In this document: positions 52,256-63,019 of the stretch, piece after piece
How positions within the stretch are numbered: the first letter of the stretch is position 1
Layout of the letters: every line of letters begins with the position of its first letter
Origin: Craterostigma plantagineum
Taxonomy: Eukaryota > Streptophyta > Magnoliopsida > Lamiales > Linderniaceae
Length of the DNA stretch: 64,000 bases
Direction: 5' to 3'
Assembly: GCA_027422505.1 (NCBI GenBank)
Contig: JAPQWV010000001.1
Span: forward strand, 6,200,001-6,264,000
The notes under the pieces: model-generated
Databases searched by the model: none
What the model was told of the DNA's origin: nothing
The model's input: the letters and a program-made list of their open reading frames with translations, nothing else
Made by a program: the position numbers and the translations under genes

Positions 52256-52634
52256 GTTAGAAATTGTGACATTAACAGTTTCGGTGATCGCCCAAACTCA
52301 ACTAAGTATACCAGTTAGACAAAGATGCAACCGGATACCAGCCAGCAGTTCATCAAGCGCAACAGCAACCGGATGAAGATTGCTACCGGAAGCTTACTGA
52401 AGACTGGAATGCAGATACTGGACCCGCCACGTGGACGAAGATTCAAAATTATTCAAGAAGCGGGATGCTGAAGACTTCTAATAAAGCATTTAATGTAAGG
52501 CTGCAAGAAGGAGCCAAATTAAAGTCAAGTCAAGCTTAAAGAGGAAAAAGCAAACGGCACAGCGCGAACTGCAATGAGGACCGGACAATACCCACTTTGG
52601 ATAAAGAGCAGTTAATGCTGTCCCGTACGAGGAG
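52256..52634 (+). other. Unassigned insert, possible LTR start
   Basis: Family spacer stops at 52255 and a GC-richer block begins TGTTAGAAATTGTGACATTA. A TG start and lack of homology to the spacer would fit the left end of an LTR element into which E1 inserted. The partner would lie outside the window. Confidence 0.3.
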
Positions 52635-53654
52635 TGATAAACGTATTTTAATATGTTTATTATTGTATTTTATTGGGTTATACTAGAGTATTTTTAGTCA
52701 TTGGCTATATTTACACTCATTTAAATATTATAGGACCTTCGAACGGTTATCGAGCGAAGAGGAACGAAAACGAGGCGAAAACGACGCAAAAAGGATGAAG
52801 AGGTAAACCAACAACGAAGTTACAATCGAGGAACGTGAGCTCCACCTCAGAACCGCCATACTCACTTATTAGGGAAGATTTTATGAGTTCTCTATCCTCG
52901 TTTCCTTTGAATCTCGTTGTTGTTTTGTCTAATATGAGTAGCTAATCCTCTTATGTGTTTGGGAGTAGATGGACGTTGTGTTATGTCGTAGTTAAGGCGT
53001 AGGATAATCGTGAACACGTGTATTCGACTATTTATTGTTCTATTTTATTGCTTCTTTGCCTCAATATGTCTATGTGTTTATGTGAATGCGTGGTACATCG
53101 TTTAGGGCGACGGCTAAATAACGATTAGGCCGTTCGTAGATATTAGGATTCGAGTATAGGGCGACAGTAAATACTCGATCCTCGCCGTCTAGTAATTACT
53201 AAACTTAGATTCCCACGAACGTTTAGGGCGACAGCAAATCCGTGAGTGGGTAGGAAATTACTGCGATTTAGTCGATAATCACGTAGGAGCGATATTCCGT
53301 AGCCTTAGCCGACAACACCCAGCGGGATTCGAATTCCGAACACATATTTGTCATCTTAAGTTACTCGTATTATTTCTAGTTGTGCTTCTTTAGTCTTCTA
53401 TTAAATTAGGTTGCTCTGTTAAACTAGTTCGTAGCATAAACAAATCCCGTCGTTTTATTTAGGCTAAATATCGAGTCGATAGGTTAAACTAGTAACCAAA
53501 TTTATTCCTCGTGTTCGATACTCGGATATTCACTTTACTACACTACAAAGGATAGGTCCACGGCCTATCGCACGTCGGTGATAGTAAACACGTATTCGTT
53601 TTAATTATCACTTGTCACACCTGCACTTAATATCAGTACACCACGTGTCGATCA
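52635..53654 (+). repeat. 5' LTR of E1
   Basis: Starts TGATAAACGTATTTTAATAT and ends CACGTGTCGATCA, 6 nt before the primer site. TGATAAACG is shared with the E2 LTR start, but the LTR bodies differ and this LTR has no CACGGCC array. Confidence 0.75.
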
Positions 53655-53660
53655 AGTTTT

Positions 53661-53678
53661 TGGCGCCGTTGCCGGGGA
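53661..53678 (+). other. Primer-binding site of E1
   Basis: TGGCGCCGTTGCCGGGGA is the primer site typical of Athila and many plant gypsy elements (tRNA-Asp). Confidence 0.88.
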
Positions 53679-53904
53679 ATAAATTGATATTAGGAACACC
53701 GTAGTTCGGTACTTTAGCCACGTTTATTTGTTAAATTTTCGTTTCAATTATTTGCGGTTTAAGTGTTCAAGTGGAGTCAGTTCTTCGTTCTTTGTTCACT
53801 CGTTGGTGTTTCCAAGTAATTTTTATTAGCTTTATTCCTTCAACTTGTCCATCATTCCTTCACTAATTTCGCTTCCACTCATTGAAGGTATTGTTTGACA
53901 GTGG

Positions 53905-56034
53905 ATGACCCGAAGCCACCCATCGGGTCCCATTGTTGAAGGAGATCCAGATTTCGAGCGAAAGTTACGAAGACAACTCAGATACAATTCCGAAGGCACA
54001 GCTAGTAACTATCAAGAAGCGCTAGTTAGCCACTCAGAGGACAACTCTCAAGAGTCGGCAGAAAATTCTCGACAGAGACGTTCGTAGACAGTCGAGAGAC
54101 AGAAGTCGAGATGGCAGACCGCAGAGTACCTGTCCACCATGACCAAGAAGAAGAGCAATCTCTACAACACCTACTCAAGAGCGCCACGCTAGGCGGTACC
54201 GAATCGACGATTGTTATTCCACCGATCGAGAACAACAATTTCGAGCTGAAGCATGTTTGGCTTCAAATGATCTTTCAGACGGCTCAATTTGAGGGGAACC
54301 CTAATGATGATCCATACTTCCACCTGAAGGCCTTTCTGACAGTAACAGACACCATCAAGATTAATGGGATCCCGAGCAACGCGATCAAGCTAATGTTGTT
54401 TCCATTCTCACTCAAGTACAGGGCGAAGGACTGGTTGGAGATGCTACCACCCAGATCAATCACTACGTGGGAAGAGCTGCGAGCAACATTCATCGGCCAT
54501 TACTTCCCATTGTCAAAGGTGTTAAGGTTGAAGACGGAGATCTCCCTTTTTCACCAGAAGGATTCAGAGAATCTTTACGAGGTGTGGGAGAGGTACAAAT
54601 CCCTATTGAAGAAGTGCCCACAACACGGGATGTCGAAGGCCGCCATGATCAATCGATTTCACGAGGGCCTCAATGATCAAACCGTTCATATGCTAGACGG
54701 AGCCGCGGGAGGAGGACTCGTGAAGTTCAATGCCATAGACTCCTGGAATCTAATCGAAGACTACTCAAGGAATAGCTTCATGAGAGGAAATACGAGGATA
54801 AAGACTCCAGGAGTGTTTGGGGTGAGCGAGGAGACCGCTACAAATGCCAAGTTCGAGGCGCTGCAACAACATATTGCAACTACTAATTCCCAGCTCCAGA
54901 CGGTGATCAACACACTACTTCCAAAGGCCCGGGCAAACACAGCCCGTCCATGCTGTGACGACAACCCCATCACCTCAGAAGCCGTACACACCACAGTGCG
55001 AGGTTTGTGGCGCAGCTCATAAGACCTCAGAGTGTCAATTAGGGCTGTCATTAGAGCACGTGGACTATATGGGGAATTACCAATCAACCTCGAGCGCATC
55101 CAAATCTGGCGTATGGGAACCAAAACCACAATGGGAAGGGCCACCGGGATTCCAACCTAGACCATCTGGTTTCCAATGAGGAACTTCACGTCAGTATCAG
55201 AGCGCATCTGCGGGGTCGGGACCCAATAATATAAGGGAGATGAAGGATATGATGAAGACGCTCCTCACAAATTTCAGCAACACCGCTGCGGCTCATGAGA
55301 ATCGACTGACGAAGATGGAGGAGTATATGGAAGCCAACAACGTACGTGCTCAGAACACAGACGCGTCGACTAAGAAGTTGGAGCAGCAAGTGGGCCAGTT
55401 AGCAAAGCAACTGGCAGGACGAAATCAAGGATCACTCCCGAGCTACACCGAGCCAAATCCTAAGGAGTATTACAATGCGGTAACCCTGATAAGCGGGAGA
55501 GAATTGCGAGAAGTACCCGCCAAGCAGAATTCAAAGGAGATAGCGGATTACGAGAGCCACGACGAGCTAAAAACGGAGGAAAGCAAAGGCAACGATGACG
55601 AGAAGGTCAAGGCTGAGAAAGGAAATGCGCGACCATTCGTGAAGCCGTACCAGCCTAAGATTCCATATCCAGCTCGGTTGAGGGAGGCCGAACCTGAAAA
55701 GGAGAAGGTCGAACCCGAAAAGAAGGAGACAGCGCATGGAAAAGAAAAGGAGGAGGGGATTGCTCCAAGACCACCATTCAATTCTTACACATCGAAGATT
55801 CCATATCCGGCTAGGTTAACAAGGGCGATGACTGACGACCCATTTGTTACGTACCTAGAGGAACAACGCGCCAAGAAGGAAGTGAAGCCGATCAATCGTG
55901 TCGAGGAAGAGAAAGTCGACAGGGAGAAGGAGGTCGTGACTACGCCGTCTGTCAAGGCGTGTCCACCAAAGAAGTATATTGTTGACGATGAGTTCGGTAA
56001 ATTTTCTTTCACTTTTCAAACAACTACGTATTAA
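53905..56034 (+). pseudogene. Athila-type gag of E1 (several frame breaks)
   Basis: The N-terminus MTRSHPSGPIVEGDPDFERK runs to a stop at 54087. The main gag frame 54111-55022 contains FEGNPNDDPYFHLKAFLTV, LKYRAKDWLEMLPPRSITTW and FHEGLNDQTVHMLDGAAGG (Retrotrans_gag domain). A knuckle CEVCGAAHKTSEC is near 54991-55029 in the next frame, and 55240-56034 continues with a coiled-coil-like stretch (TKKLEQQVGQLAKQL) and Lys/Glu-rich low complexity. Motif KIPYPARL appears twice (about 55660 and 55800), typical of Athila gag. Breaks lie near 54090, 54980-55020 and 55180. Confidence 0.85.
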
Positions 56035-56161
56035 CTTACCGCTCGTCGAAGTCCTTGCACAGATACCTCGATGTGTGAAATACCTCAAGGACTTACTCAC
56101 GAACAAACGCAAGCTCTAAGATGTTTCTGCTAATTATCTTCGAGGGGAGTGCTCCGCCGTC

Positions 56162-56845
56162 GTGCAAATGAATATCCCGAAGAAGCTAAAGGATCCAGGG
56201 AGTTTCACTATACCTTGTCTTACAGGAAATTTATATATTCATAAGGCATTTGTTGATTTAGGTGCTAGTATTAATTTGATGCCTTATTCTATGTTTAAGA
56301 AGCTTGGTTTAGGTGAACTCAAACAGCGGATTACGTATCCTAGGGGTATTATAGAGGATGCGTTAGTCAAGGTTAATAAGATTATTATTCCAGTGGATTT
56401 TGTTATTCTTGATATGAATGAAGATGAGAATGTACCTTTGATCTTAGGGGGACCATTTTTAGCCACTGGAGAGACCATGATAGATGTTAAAAACGGCACC
56501 TTGACGTTTACTATAGATGGAGAGAAAGTAACATTTTGCATGGCGGAAACTAAGAATGATATCAGCAAGCATGAAAACAATTATTCCTATCCTGATTTTA
56601 TTGATAAAAAATCTTCTCTTTTTCAAGTTTATCGCAGGTTATCGAGAAGAAAGACACGGGGATAGTCGAGGGAAGCAAAGAGGAGAACAAGGAGATGCGT
56701 TTGATCGACGGACCACCGCTTTTAGAGTTTGAGCGGCAGCCCAACCATTTCAGTTGCGATTTTCCCGAGGGCGGTCCAAAACCACCAATGACAGTCCCCT
56801 CCAACCGTTTTTCCAAACCACCTTGAAGACTCACTCGACTACGTC
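56162..56845 (+). pseudogene. Athila-type aspartic protease of E1 and terminal linker
   Basis: Active site reads FVDLGASINLMPYSMFKKLG with Asp-Leu-Gly-Ala, the Athila form, followed by PLILGGPFLATGETMIDVKN. After a frameshift near 56630 the frame reads IEKKDTGIVEGSKEENKEMR and ends SNRFSKPP-stop at 56824-56826. Reverse transcriptase should follow but does not; the post-pol motif begins within about 60 bp. Confidence 0.8.
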
Positions 56846-56869
56846 TGGCTCAAGACGTTAAAGAAGCGT

Positions 56870-57222
56870 TTCTTGGGAGGCAACCCATATATTTTCTTTT
56901 ATGTTTTAGGCATTACAATATATAAAAAATATATATATAATAAATAAAAAAAATTAAATTAATTAAAAAAAATTTAATCTAAAACTATATATAAATTAAA
57001 TAAAACCATAATAATAATAGTGAAAATCTAAATAATAAATTTATTGCGAATATTAAGGATGGTCACAACGCAGAATCTAGGGACGAGATAGGAACGATAC
57101 TTTTACTTCATAAAAGATGGTTACACTACCATTACAACGTGTGAGAGTCCAACACAAAAGCAATTAAAACTGCGAATAACACAAAAGACAGAACAATAGT
57201 TTATTTTGCTTCATAAGGGCGG
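56870..57222. other. E1 post-pol non-coding, AT-rich
   Basis: Contains the GGGAGGCAACCCA post-pol motif and an AT-rich run. A diverged duplicate of the 57180-57260 sequence (TTCATAAAAGATGGTTACAC against TTCATAAGGGCGGTTACACA) lies at about 57105-57165. Confidence 0.5.
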
Positions 57223-57387
57223 TTACACACAAGTGCACCTTGTGAGAACCCAACGCATTAAAGCTAGTAAAACTCCGAACAAACCCAAAAGAAGAGCAAG
57301 GTAAAGTGATAGCATATCTAAATTATGACGAATCCTTGCATATTTTTCATTCTCATTCTCACGGCCTTGCTGCTGTCCCCAATTCAT
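57223..57387 (-). CDS. Antisense 54-codon ORF with one predicted membrane segment
   Basis: On the minus strand ATG 57387 starts MNWGQQQGRENENEKYARIR and continues HNLDMLSLYLALLLGLFGVL, then LALMRWVLTRCTCV and TAA at 57223. A charged N-terminus followed by about 24 hydrophobic residues predicts a single-span membrane peptide. A TATA box lies about 95 bp upstream. It is antisense to E1 gag and the Athila ORF. I do not recognise it; it may be an E1 accessory ORF or part of a nested element. Short length keeps this tentative. Confidence 0.4.
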   Translation of the reverse strand: MNWGQQQGRENENEKYARIRHNLDMLSLYLALLLGLFGVLLALMRWVLTRCTCV

Positions 57388-57477
57388 AGTGGCTAGCTAA
57401 CCCAGAATTTCGAAAATAAGATTGCTGAAGACTTGGGATTTATGGTAGATGATGCTATTGTGTTGTTCTACCAATGT

Positions 57478-57488
57478 CTATTTATAGG
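57478..57488 (-). promoter_or_regulatory. Minus-strand TATA box in E1
   Basis: CCTATAAATAG on the minus strand, about 95 bp before the 57387 ATG and about 235 bp downstream of the CACGGCC array when read on that strand. Confidence 0.45.
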
Positions 57489-57719
57489 CATGAATGGCAC
57501 AAAAATATCATTATCATACCCGGCAAATCCCTTAAATGATGCAGACGAATTTTTGACTTGAGAATTTGACGCCGCGTGAGAAAGTGATATTTCCTTTGTC
57601 GATTATCAGATTTTTCCTCGCGCAAATCGTTCTCAAAAAACTCGTCGATTGCGTGTTAATCATAGTTAAAATATATATTATTCAATAATAATCATAATAT
57701 TTTAAAAAAAAGGTACAGT

Positions 57720-57875
57720 CACGGCCCATGACTCATCAGTCACCGCCGCGACTTGGCGCGACAATACGCACTGCCATGGTTCACGGCCTGTAGCCTTAAC
57801 GCTCACGGCCGTGAACATGACAGACACAGTCCACTGCCGCCAGTCACGGCCCGTGGCTAAGTATTCACGGCCGAG
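57720..57875. repeat. CACGGCC/CACGGCCGTG paired array, left block (E1)
   Basis: Three units start at 57720, 57782 and 57845 (62- to 63-bp period). Within each, a second motif follows at 57741, 57804 and 57866 (21-22 bp later). The one at 57804-57813 is the perfect palindrome CACGGCCGTG; the others are variants. Confidence 0.85.
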
Positions 57876-57889
57876 TGACTATCACGAGT

Positions 57890-58135
57890 TACTAAAAAAA
57901 AGAATAATAAAAAATATAGATAATAATAACAAAACAATAATAAAAATAAAATAAAAAATAAAAATAATAATAATAATAAATCGAAAAAAATAAAAAAATA
58001 ATAAAAAAATAAAATAAAATAAAAAATAATAAAAAAATAAATAAAAATTAAAAATAAAAAAATAATAAAAATAAATAAATGAGTTAAACAAAACAATTAA
58101 AATAAAAAATAAATAAATAAATAAATAAAAGAATA
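57890..58135. repeat. AT-rich microsatellite-like run
   Basis: About 245 bp of A-runs and AAT/AAAT units (AATAATAATAAT, AAATAAATAAATAAAT). It splits the CACGGCC array into two blocks. The minus-strand open frames here are Phe/Leu/Tyr-rich translations of simple repeat. Confidence 0.85.
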
Positions 58136-58145
58136 CTACGGTTGT

Positions 58146-58300
58146 CACGGCCAGTGTCTCAAGAGTCACGGCCGTGACGTGAGCGGGCTTAACTCACTGG
58201 CCGCAGTCACGGCCAATGACGCCAGAGTCACGGCCGTGACTTGGGCGAAAGGAGCCCACTGCTTCTATTCACGGCCTGTGAATTGACATTCACGGCCGTG
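58146..58300. repeat. CACGGCC/CACGGCCGTG paired array, right block (E1)
   Basis: Three units start at 58146, 58208 and 58270, exactly 62 bp apart. Each is followed exactly 21 bp later by the perfect palindrome CACGGCCGTG (58167, 58229, 58291). GGGCTTAA-like sequence follows the first palindrome, as in the E2 LTR array. Confidence 0.9.
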
Positions 58301-58496
58301 AAGGGTGCGATTTCACCCTTAAACTCATTTCAATCACTCTCTTCGTCTCCTTCACCCTCTCCCTCTCTCTCACGACCTAAATCACTCACAAACGTTCGCC
58401 GCCGAGCGCCGCACCATCGCTACCGTCGACATTATCCGGCCACCCCACGAACGAACACAGACCCAACCTTCAATTTCGGTAAAATCAACAGGTACT

Positions 58497-59273
58497 ATGG
58501 GTCGAAGCCGCTCAGCTGCATCACCGAATCGTCCACGGCGCCGCCCAGGAGCGACGTCACTGCTAGATTCTGTGCGGCAGTTTGACGATGACACACAGCA
58601 GGCCAGATATAATCGGCTAAAGGATATGCATCCGACATATCAGATTGATCATGACACGCTGGCGAAGTATCACATCGACCAGCAAGTGGCCGAGTACGTG
58701 TCCCTCAGCGGATGGCTCGAATTCTTTCACATCGACGAGCTGGCGTACAAGGAGCTGACCCTGGAGTTCCTATCCACCTTCGCCCACGAAGAAGGCGTGA
58801 ACAAGATCACATTTTGGGCATTTAACACGGAGCACACGGTGGACATAGGCGACATCTGCCGGGCAATTGGAGCACCGGTGCCATATTTCGGGAACAGAAG
58901 ATCTTTAACAGATTTGTACTACAAAGACTACCTTGAAAACCCAAATGTTCGACAGGCCTGCTGGGCTGAGATTACACGACCTGGCGAGCCACCATTCAGT
59001 GTCAAGACATCGAAGGCCTCGTCGCTCAGAAGCCCAGGCCTGCGCTATATCCATCGTCTCCTGACGACCTCGCTCACACCAAGGGGCGACTCGCACGGCG
59101 CGATTGGCCTTCGCGACCTGTTCTACTTAGCCAGGATGCAGCGCGGTCAACAGGTGCATTAGGGATGGCCCTAAAACACGCCTTTGCGGCCTAAGCCGAT
59201 GTTCGTAGTCACGGGAAGCTGGCAGTTGGGCCATTTGTTACGAAGGTTATCAAGGGGCTTAACTTGTGGCCAC
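58497..59273 (+). pseudogene. Athila ORF of E1, truncated by E2
   Basis: The frame starts MGRSRSAASPNRPRRRPGAT and contains FHIDELAYKELTLEFLSTFA, ITFWAFNTEHTVDIGDICRA and GLRDLFYLARMQ, which match the Athila ORF-1 family (plant gypsy accessory protein of unknown function). The frame stops at 59160-59162 by a frameshift; homology goes on as HGKLAVGPFVTKVIKGLNLW up to 59273, where the E2 LTR begins. Basic N-terminus. Preceded by a CT-rich leader (58340-58375). Confidence 0.75.
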
Positions 59274-60309
59274 TGATCGAGCGGATCGAGTAATAAAATA
59301 AAACGAACACTACAAAATATCCTACGCTCAACAGGCAAGTGTACCTATCGAAATAGTATAGATGTAGCAAGTATTCGAGTATCGAATCCCAAGAGAACTA
59401 TATACCTTAGAAAAAAACTTTCGATTAAATATCCTAGTACGAATGCTTGATTGTTGAAACGGTAAATAACAACACTTAGAAAATACAACTTAATAAGGTA
59501 GTACGGAGAAGAAAACCTCTGTGGAAACAAACGTATTTGAGACTTCGAATCCCCCTAGTTCGACCCACACATATATCAAGTACATGTAAGCAACGCTATC
59601 ATTAGACCGTGAAGATTCCTACAACATGCTTACGAATTCATACGACTGACGAAACTGCGCCTTATCATACGAGACTCGCAAACAACTAATCAACGAATTA
59701 AATAGTCGGGCAAGCTTCCCTAACTGGTTAACCGAAGATTGCATTAAAAACACGATGAATCCCGCTATTAGATTTGACTCTAATCCGGCGGGGTAGTCCA
59801 ACCTATCTCTAGTGATGGGTTTATTCCGCTCGTTTACGAGTGGTTTAATCGTTCGCCCCTCTCTCGAGCGTAGCGTACGATTTCCCAACTTTGTTAACTT
59901 AAACACATAGACATGGCCAAGCTAACTAGACATTTTCAATCACATAGACATAATTAAAATCATATGCTTCATAAACGAGTCGTAACAATAGCAAAATATC
60001 AAATACACGTAAACATACGATCGGTCTCGCTAGGGTTCATCTCATCTCAAATACAAAATATTTAGCTACTCATCATCATCACAACAAAGCACATAATTAA
60101 CATCGAATACATCATAAATACTTCCCTGAATTCGACTTCGAAGTTAATCTCGTTCTTCGTTTAGGACTTTTATCGAGCACTTGGTGAGCAACTAATGTTG
60201 GGTTCTTGGGGCTTAGAATGGTAACGTGTATGTGACTATGTATATGTATATATGAGCTTAGAGTGGTCTTTCACGTACCTCCCTCCCTTTTTCTTCTTAT
60301 TACAATGGC

Positions 60310-60320
60310 TCTTTATATAG
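60310..60320 (-). promoter_or_regulatory. Predicted TATA box of the E2 LTR
   Basis: TCTATATAAAG on the minus strand, about 840 bp from the LTR start. The CACGGCC array lies 260-550 bp upstream of it, in U3. Confidence 0.45.
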
Positions 60321-60576
60321 ATGTCATGATTATCTCCTTTTGCTCTTTTGTTCAACGTAGAAACCAAGGAGTTGCCATTGACAGATTTCTTGAAAGATTT
60401 CTAGCATCCAAAGTCATAAAGCAGCCCCCAAAATCTGATTTCATGTCTGATATTAAGTTGAATGGCTTGGCTTATGCAGAGAATTGGTCCCAAGCTCTTA
60501 CGTGCGTGATCTTTCCTTTAACAAATGTGACAAAATTTGATCTGCCTTGACTTTTAACATGGTTGCATGGGACGTT

Positions 60577-60860
60577 CACGGCCTTCTTCTTCAAGTTCAT
60601 GGCCATGACAATATAAAGCCTGAAGAAAAACATGTCTCTGCCCACTTTCACGGCTTAGGGTGTTAATGTTCACGGCCGTGACGATTTCGGGCTTAAAAAT
60701 AGGCTTTCTGCCCGCATTCACGGCCTCCTGCACCTCCATTCACGGCCATGAAGCCCCCTTCACGGCCTGGTTGGTCATGGTTCACGGCCGTGGCACAATC
60801 GGGCTAGAAAATGGCTCTCTGGTGCGCTTCACGGCCTCGTACAAGTGCTTCACGGCCGTG
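60577..60860. repeat. CACGGCC/CACGGCCGTG paired array in E2 LTR U3
   Basis: Five pairs: 60577/60598, 60649/60671, 60719/60741, 60761/60783 and 60830/60851, with 21- or 22-bp spacing in every pair. Perfect palindromes stand at 60671, 60783 and 60851; the others are variants such as CATGGCCATG. Pair-to-pair distance is 42-72 bp. CGGGCTTAAAA/CGGGCTAGAAAA follows as in E1. Confidence 0.88.
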
Positions 60861-61156
60861 ACTAATTTTCTGCAAAACAGCAGCACATTCAAAAATTCAT
60901 ATCTCCCATTCTAGACCTCGGATTGAAAATCCGTTCGGTCAGATTCAAGATTAACGAGTCCTCTATTTATGGTTAAAATTTCAGGTCCATCGGACATCGT
61001 TTACCCCGTGATCATTGAGAAATACTAAACTGTCGCAAAACTGCCGTAAAACGTTTTATTTTGTTGTGAAACCATGTTATAGTGCAGAAATAATCAAAAC
61101 GACTTCAATTATCATACAAACGACTTAAATCTAACAAATATAAACGTAAGAAAATA

Positions 61157-62637
61157 CGTTTATCAAATATCCCCACACTTAAGCGTTTGCTTGTCCTCAA
61201 GCAAATAAATGAAATGGCATATAAAAGTATAAAATCATGCAACGTATCAATTAAGAATGAAATCACGTAGGAGATAATGCAAGTAAAATCGGAAAGCATA
61301 TTATATATCAACAACTAACCACACGACTTCCTTAGAAATACCTATCAAGATCCGTACCTCACAAAGATTCACTCAATCACTAAGTGTATAGGTTAAGATG
61401 TCGGTGATATCTCTCGGGTCATGCACTAATCTAATCCCTACCATAAGCTTGCAAATGATTCGTAAATCTACCACTTTCAATGTTCAAGCGTGAATCGGAA
61501 GGTCTTTACCGGGTTATAATATGGTTAAGATAGGTAAGATGCAAGGAATAAGCGTAAAAAGGATATGAGCTGTAGTCGTGTCGGAATCATGCCATCATCT
61601 CGAATGCGCCAAATCCGTCGTTCTTGTGTTTTTTTTTTTTTTTCACCAAGCCCTTCTTCTTTCGACTTCTCGATCTAGGAAATAGGTAAAATGGTTTCGA
61701 GAGTGAAAGATTATCGGAGGAAGGGTTCTTAGTCATATATCTTTTCTTTTTTCTCTCTCTTTTTTTTTTTGGGCATAAGCTCGGAAATTAAGTACGGGTT
61801 GCGCTTCTTAAGTACGGCATTCAACCTCCACTTCTACTATCGCTCCAATGGGTTTATGTCTGAAGGCTTAAACAGGGTCGGCAATTTATAATCCGGTTTT
61901 TAAAAATAAAAGGCTCAGGCTCAAAGTGGCTAACTACGGTGATCAAGCGTGGTCGGATACTTTGGCTATGGACTGAATTCCTAATGCCTTCCTCATTTTC
62001 ACGCAATCACACGTCAAGTAGTTTCAAAACGCAATACACAAGCAAGTTCTGAAGAGAAATAAATTAAGCATGATTCACACAACCAAAGAAATGAGCGAAA
62101 AGCTCGTAAGCTCAAAAATCTCACAAAAATAGGGTTATGTGTACGAATCTCTCAGGTATCGCCAAGTTCATCTATGTTGGAAAGAAGTCGATTCGCATAT
62201 GTATCCTAATTACTCACAAGATTTCTAACATGAAATCACCTTTTGATTGAAGGAAACATGATTTTCGAAAAAGTTTATGCCAATTTTCGAAAAAATTTAT
62301 ACCAAAAATCAAGTCATGCACATATAAGATGTTTGCATCAATTTCGCAGAAAGTCCCCTCCCACACTTAAGATTTACGTTGCCCTCAACGTAACAATTAT
62401 ATAACACAAGGAAGAGGAAATAAATAGATAAGCAAACTTCCCTGAATAGTCCGGTGTGCATGCTTTGTACGACTCCTCCCCACATTTGAGATTTTGAGTT
62501 CCCTGCGATCATCGAAAACCAGAATCATGAAAACTAATATGCATAGGAAAGTAAAGGAAAAACATAGGATAGGCTTGGGGTGCCTCCCAAGTAGCGCTTT
62601 CTTTAATGTCTTTTAGCTAGACATAGTTCGGAGGATT
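61157..62637 (-). other. E2 polypurine tract and post-pol non-coding region
   Basis: No credible ORF. T-runs at 61630-61645 and 61755-61770; GGGGATATT polypurine segment adjoins the LTR. On the minus strand the motif ACTTGGGAGGCACCCC (about 62577-62594) matches the post-pol motif of E1 (56869-56887). Confidence 0.6.
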
Positions 62638-63018
62638 TTAGCGTTGTATGGTGTTGAGGAGGTGAATCGTTTCCTTTCCAAGCGCTTCGATGTCACCGCC
62701 AAAGTAATGCTTGAGACGCTGCCCGTTCACCTTGAAGGTCCCTTTTTCTGGGTGTGTGATCTCGACCGTCCCGTAGGAAAACACTCGGGTCACCGTGAAT
62801 GGACCCGACCACCTCGACTTTAGCTTGCCCGGGAATAATCGCAGCCGCGAATTATACAGCAGGACCTGGTCGTCTTCTTGGAATTCCCGCTTCATGATCT
62901 TCCGATCATGATATTGCTTCGTACGCTCCTTGTAGATGCGGGTATTCTCGTAAGCCATTTGTCTCCACTCGTCGAGCTCGTTGACCTGCAACATTCGCTT
63001 TTCACCTGCAAGATTCAA
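62638..63018 (-). pseudogene. E2 integrase C-terminal domain (frameshifted from core)
   Basis: Reads NLAGEKRMLQVNELDEWRQM, TKQYHDRKIMKREFQEDDQV and LKSRWSGPFTVTRVFSYGTV, the usual Athila integrase tail. An extra T in TTTTGAT near 63020 separates it from the core; otherwise uninterrupted. Confidence 0.88.
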
Positions 63019-63019
63019 A

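Larger units (their letters stand above)
52635..59273 (+). mobile_element. Athila-type Ty3/gypsy element E1, lacking reverse transcriptase and integrase
   Basis: LTR (52635-53654), primer site TGGCGCCGTTGCCGGGGA, gag, protease, then a post-pol type leader (TTTCTTGGGAGGCAACCCA at 56869-56887), a long non-coding region and an Athila ORF. The pol domains between protease and post-pol sequence are absent. The Athila ORF is cut at 59273 by E2, and the 3' LTR is not in the window. Confidence 0.85.
59274..61156 (-). repeat. 3' LTR of E2
   Basis: Read on the minus strand it starts TGATAAACGTATTTTCTTAC at 61156, right after the polypurine-containing TGTGGGGATATT, and ends CGCTCGATCA at 59274, where E1 coding sequence resumes. 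About 1.88 kb. The + strand near 59343-59400 shows a gypsy LTR R/U5-type texture like 2040-2090. Inner boundary is confident, outer boundary good. Confidence 0.78.

Noticed and set aside
57857..58169. Long Phe/Tyr/Leu-rich minus-strand frames resembling membrane proteins
   Set aside because: They are translations of the AAT/AAAT simple repeat.
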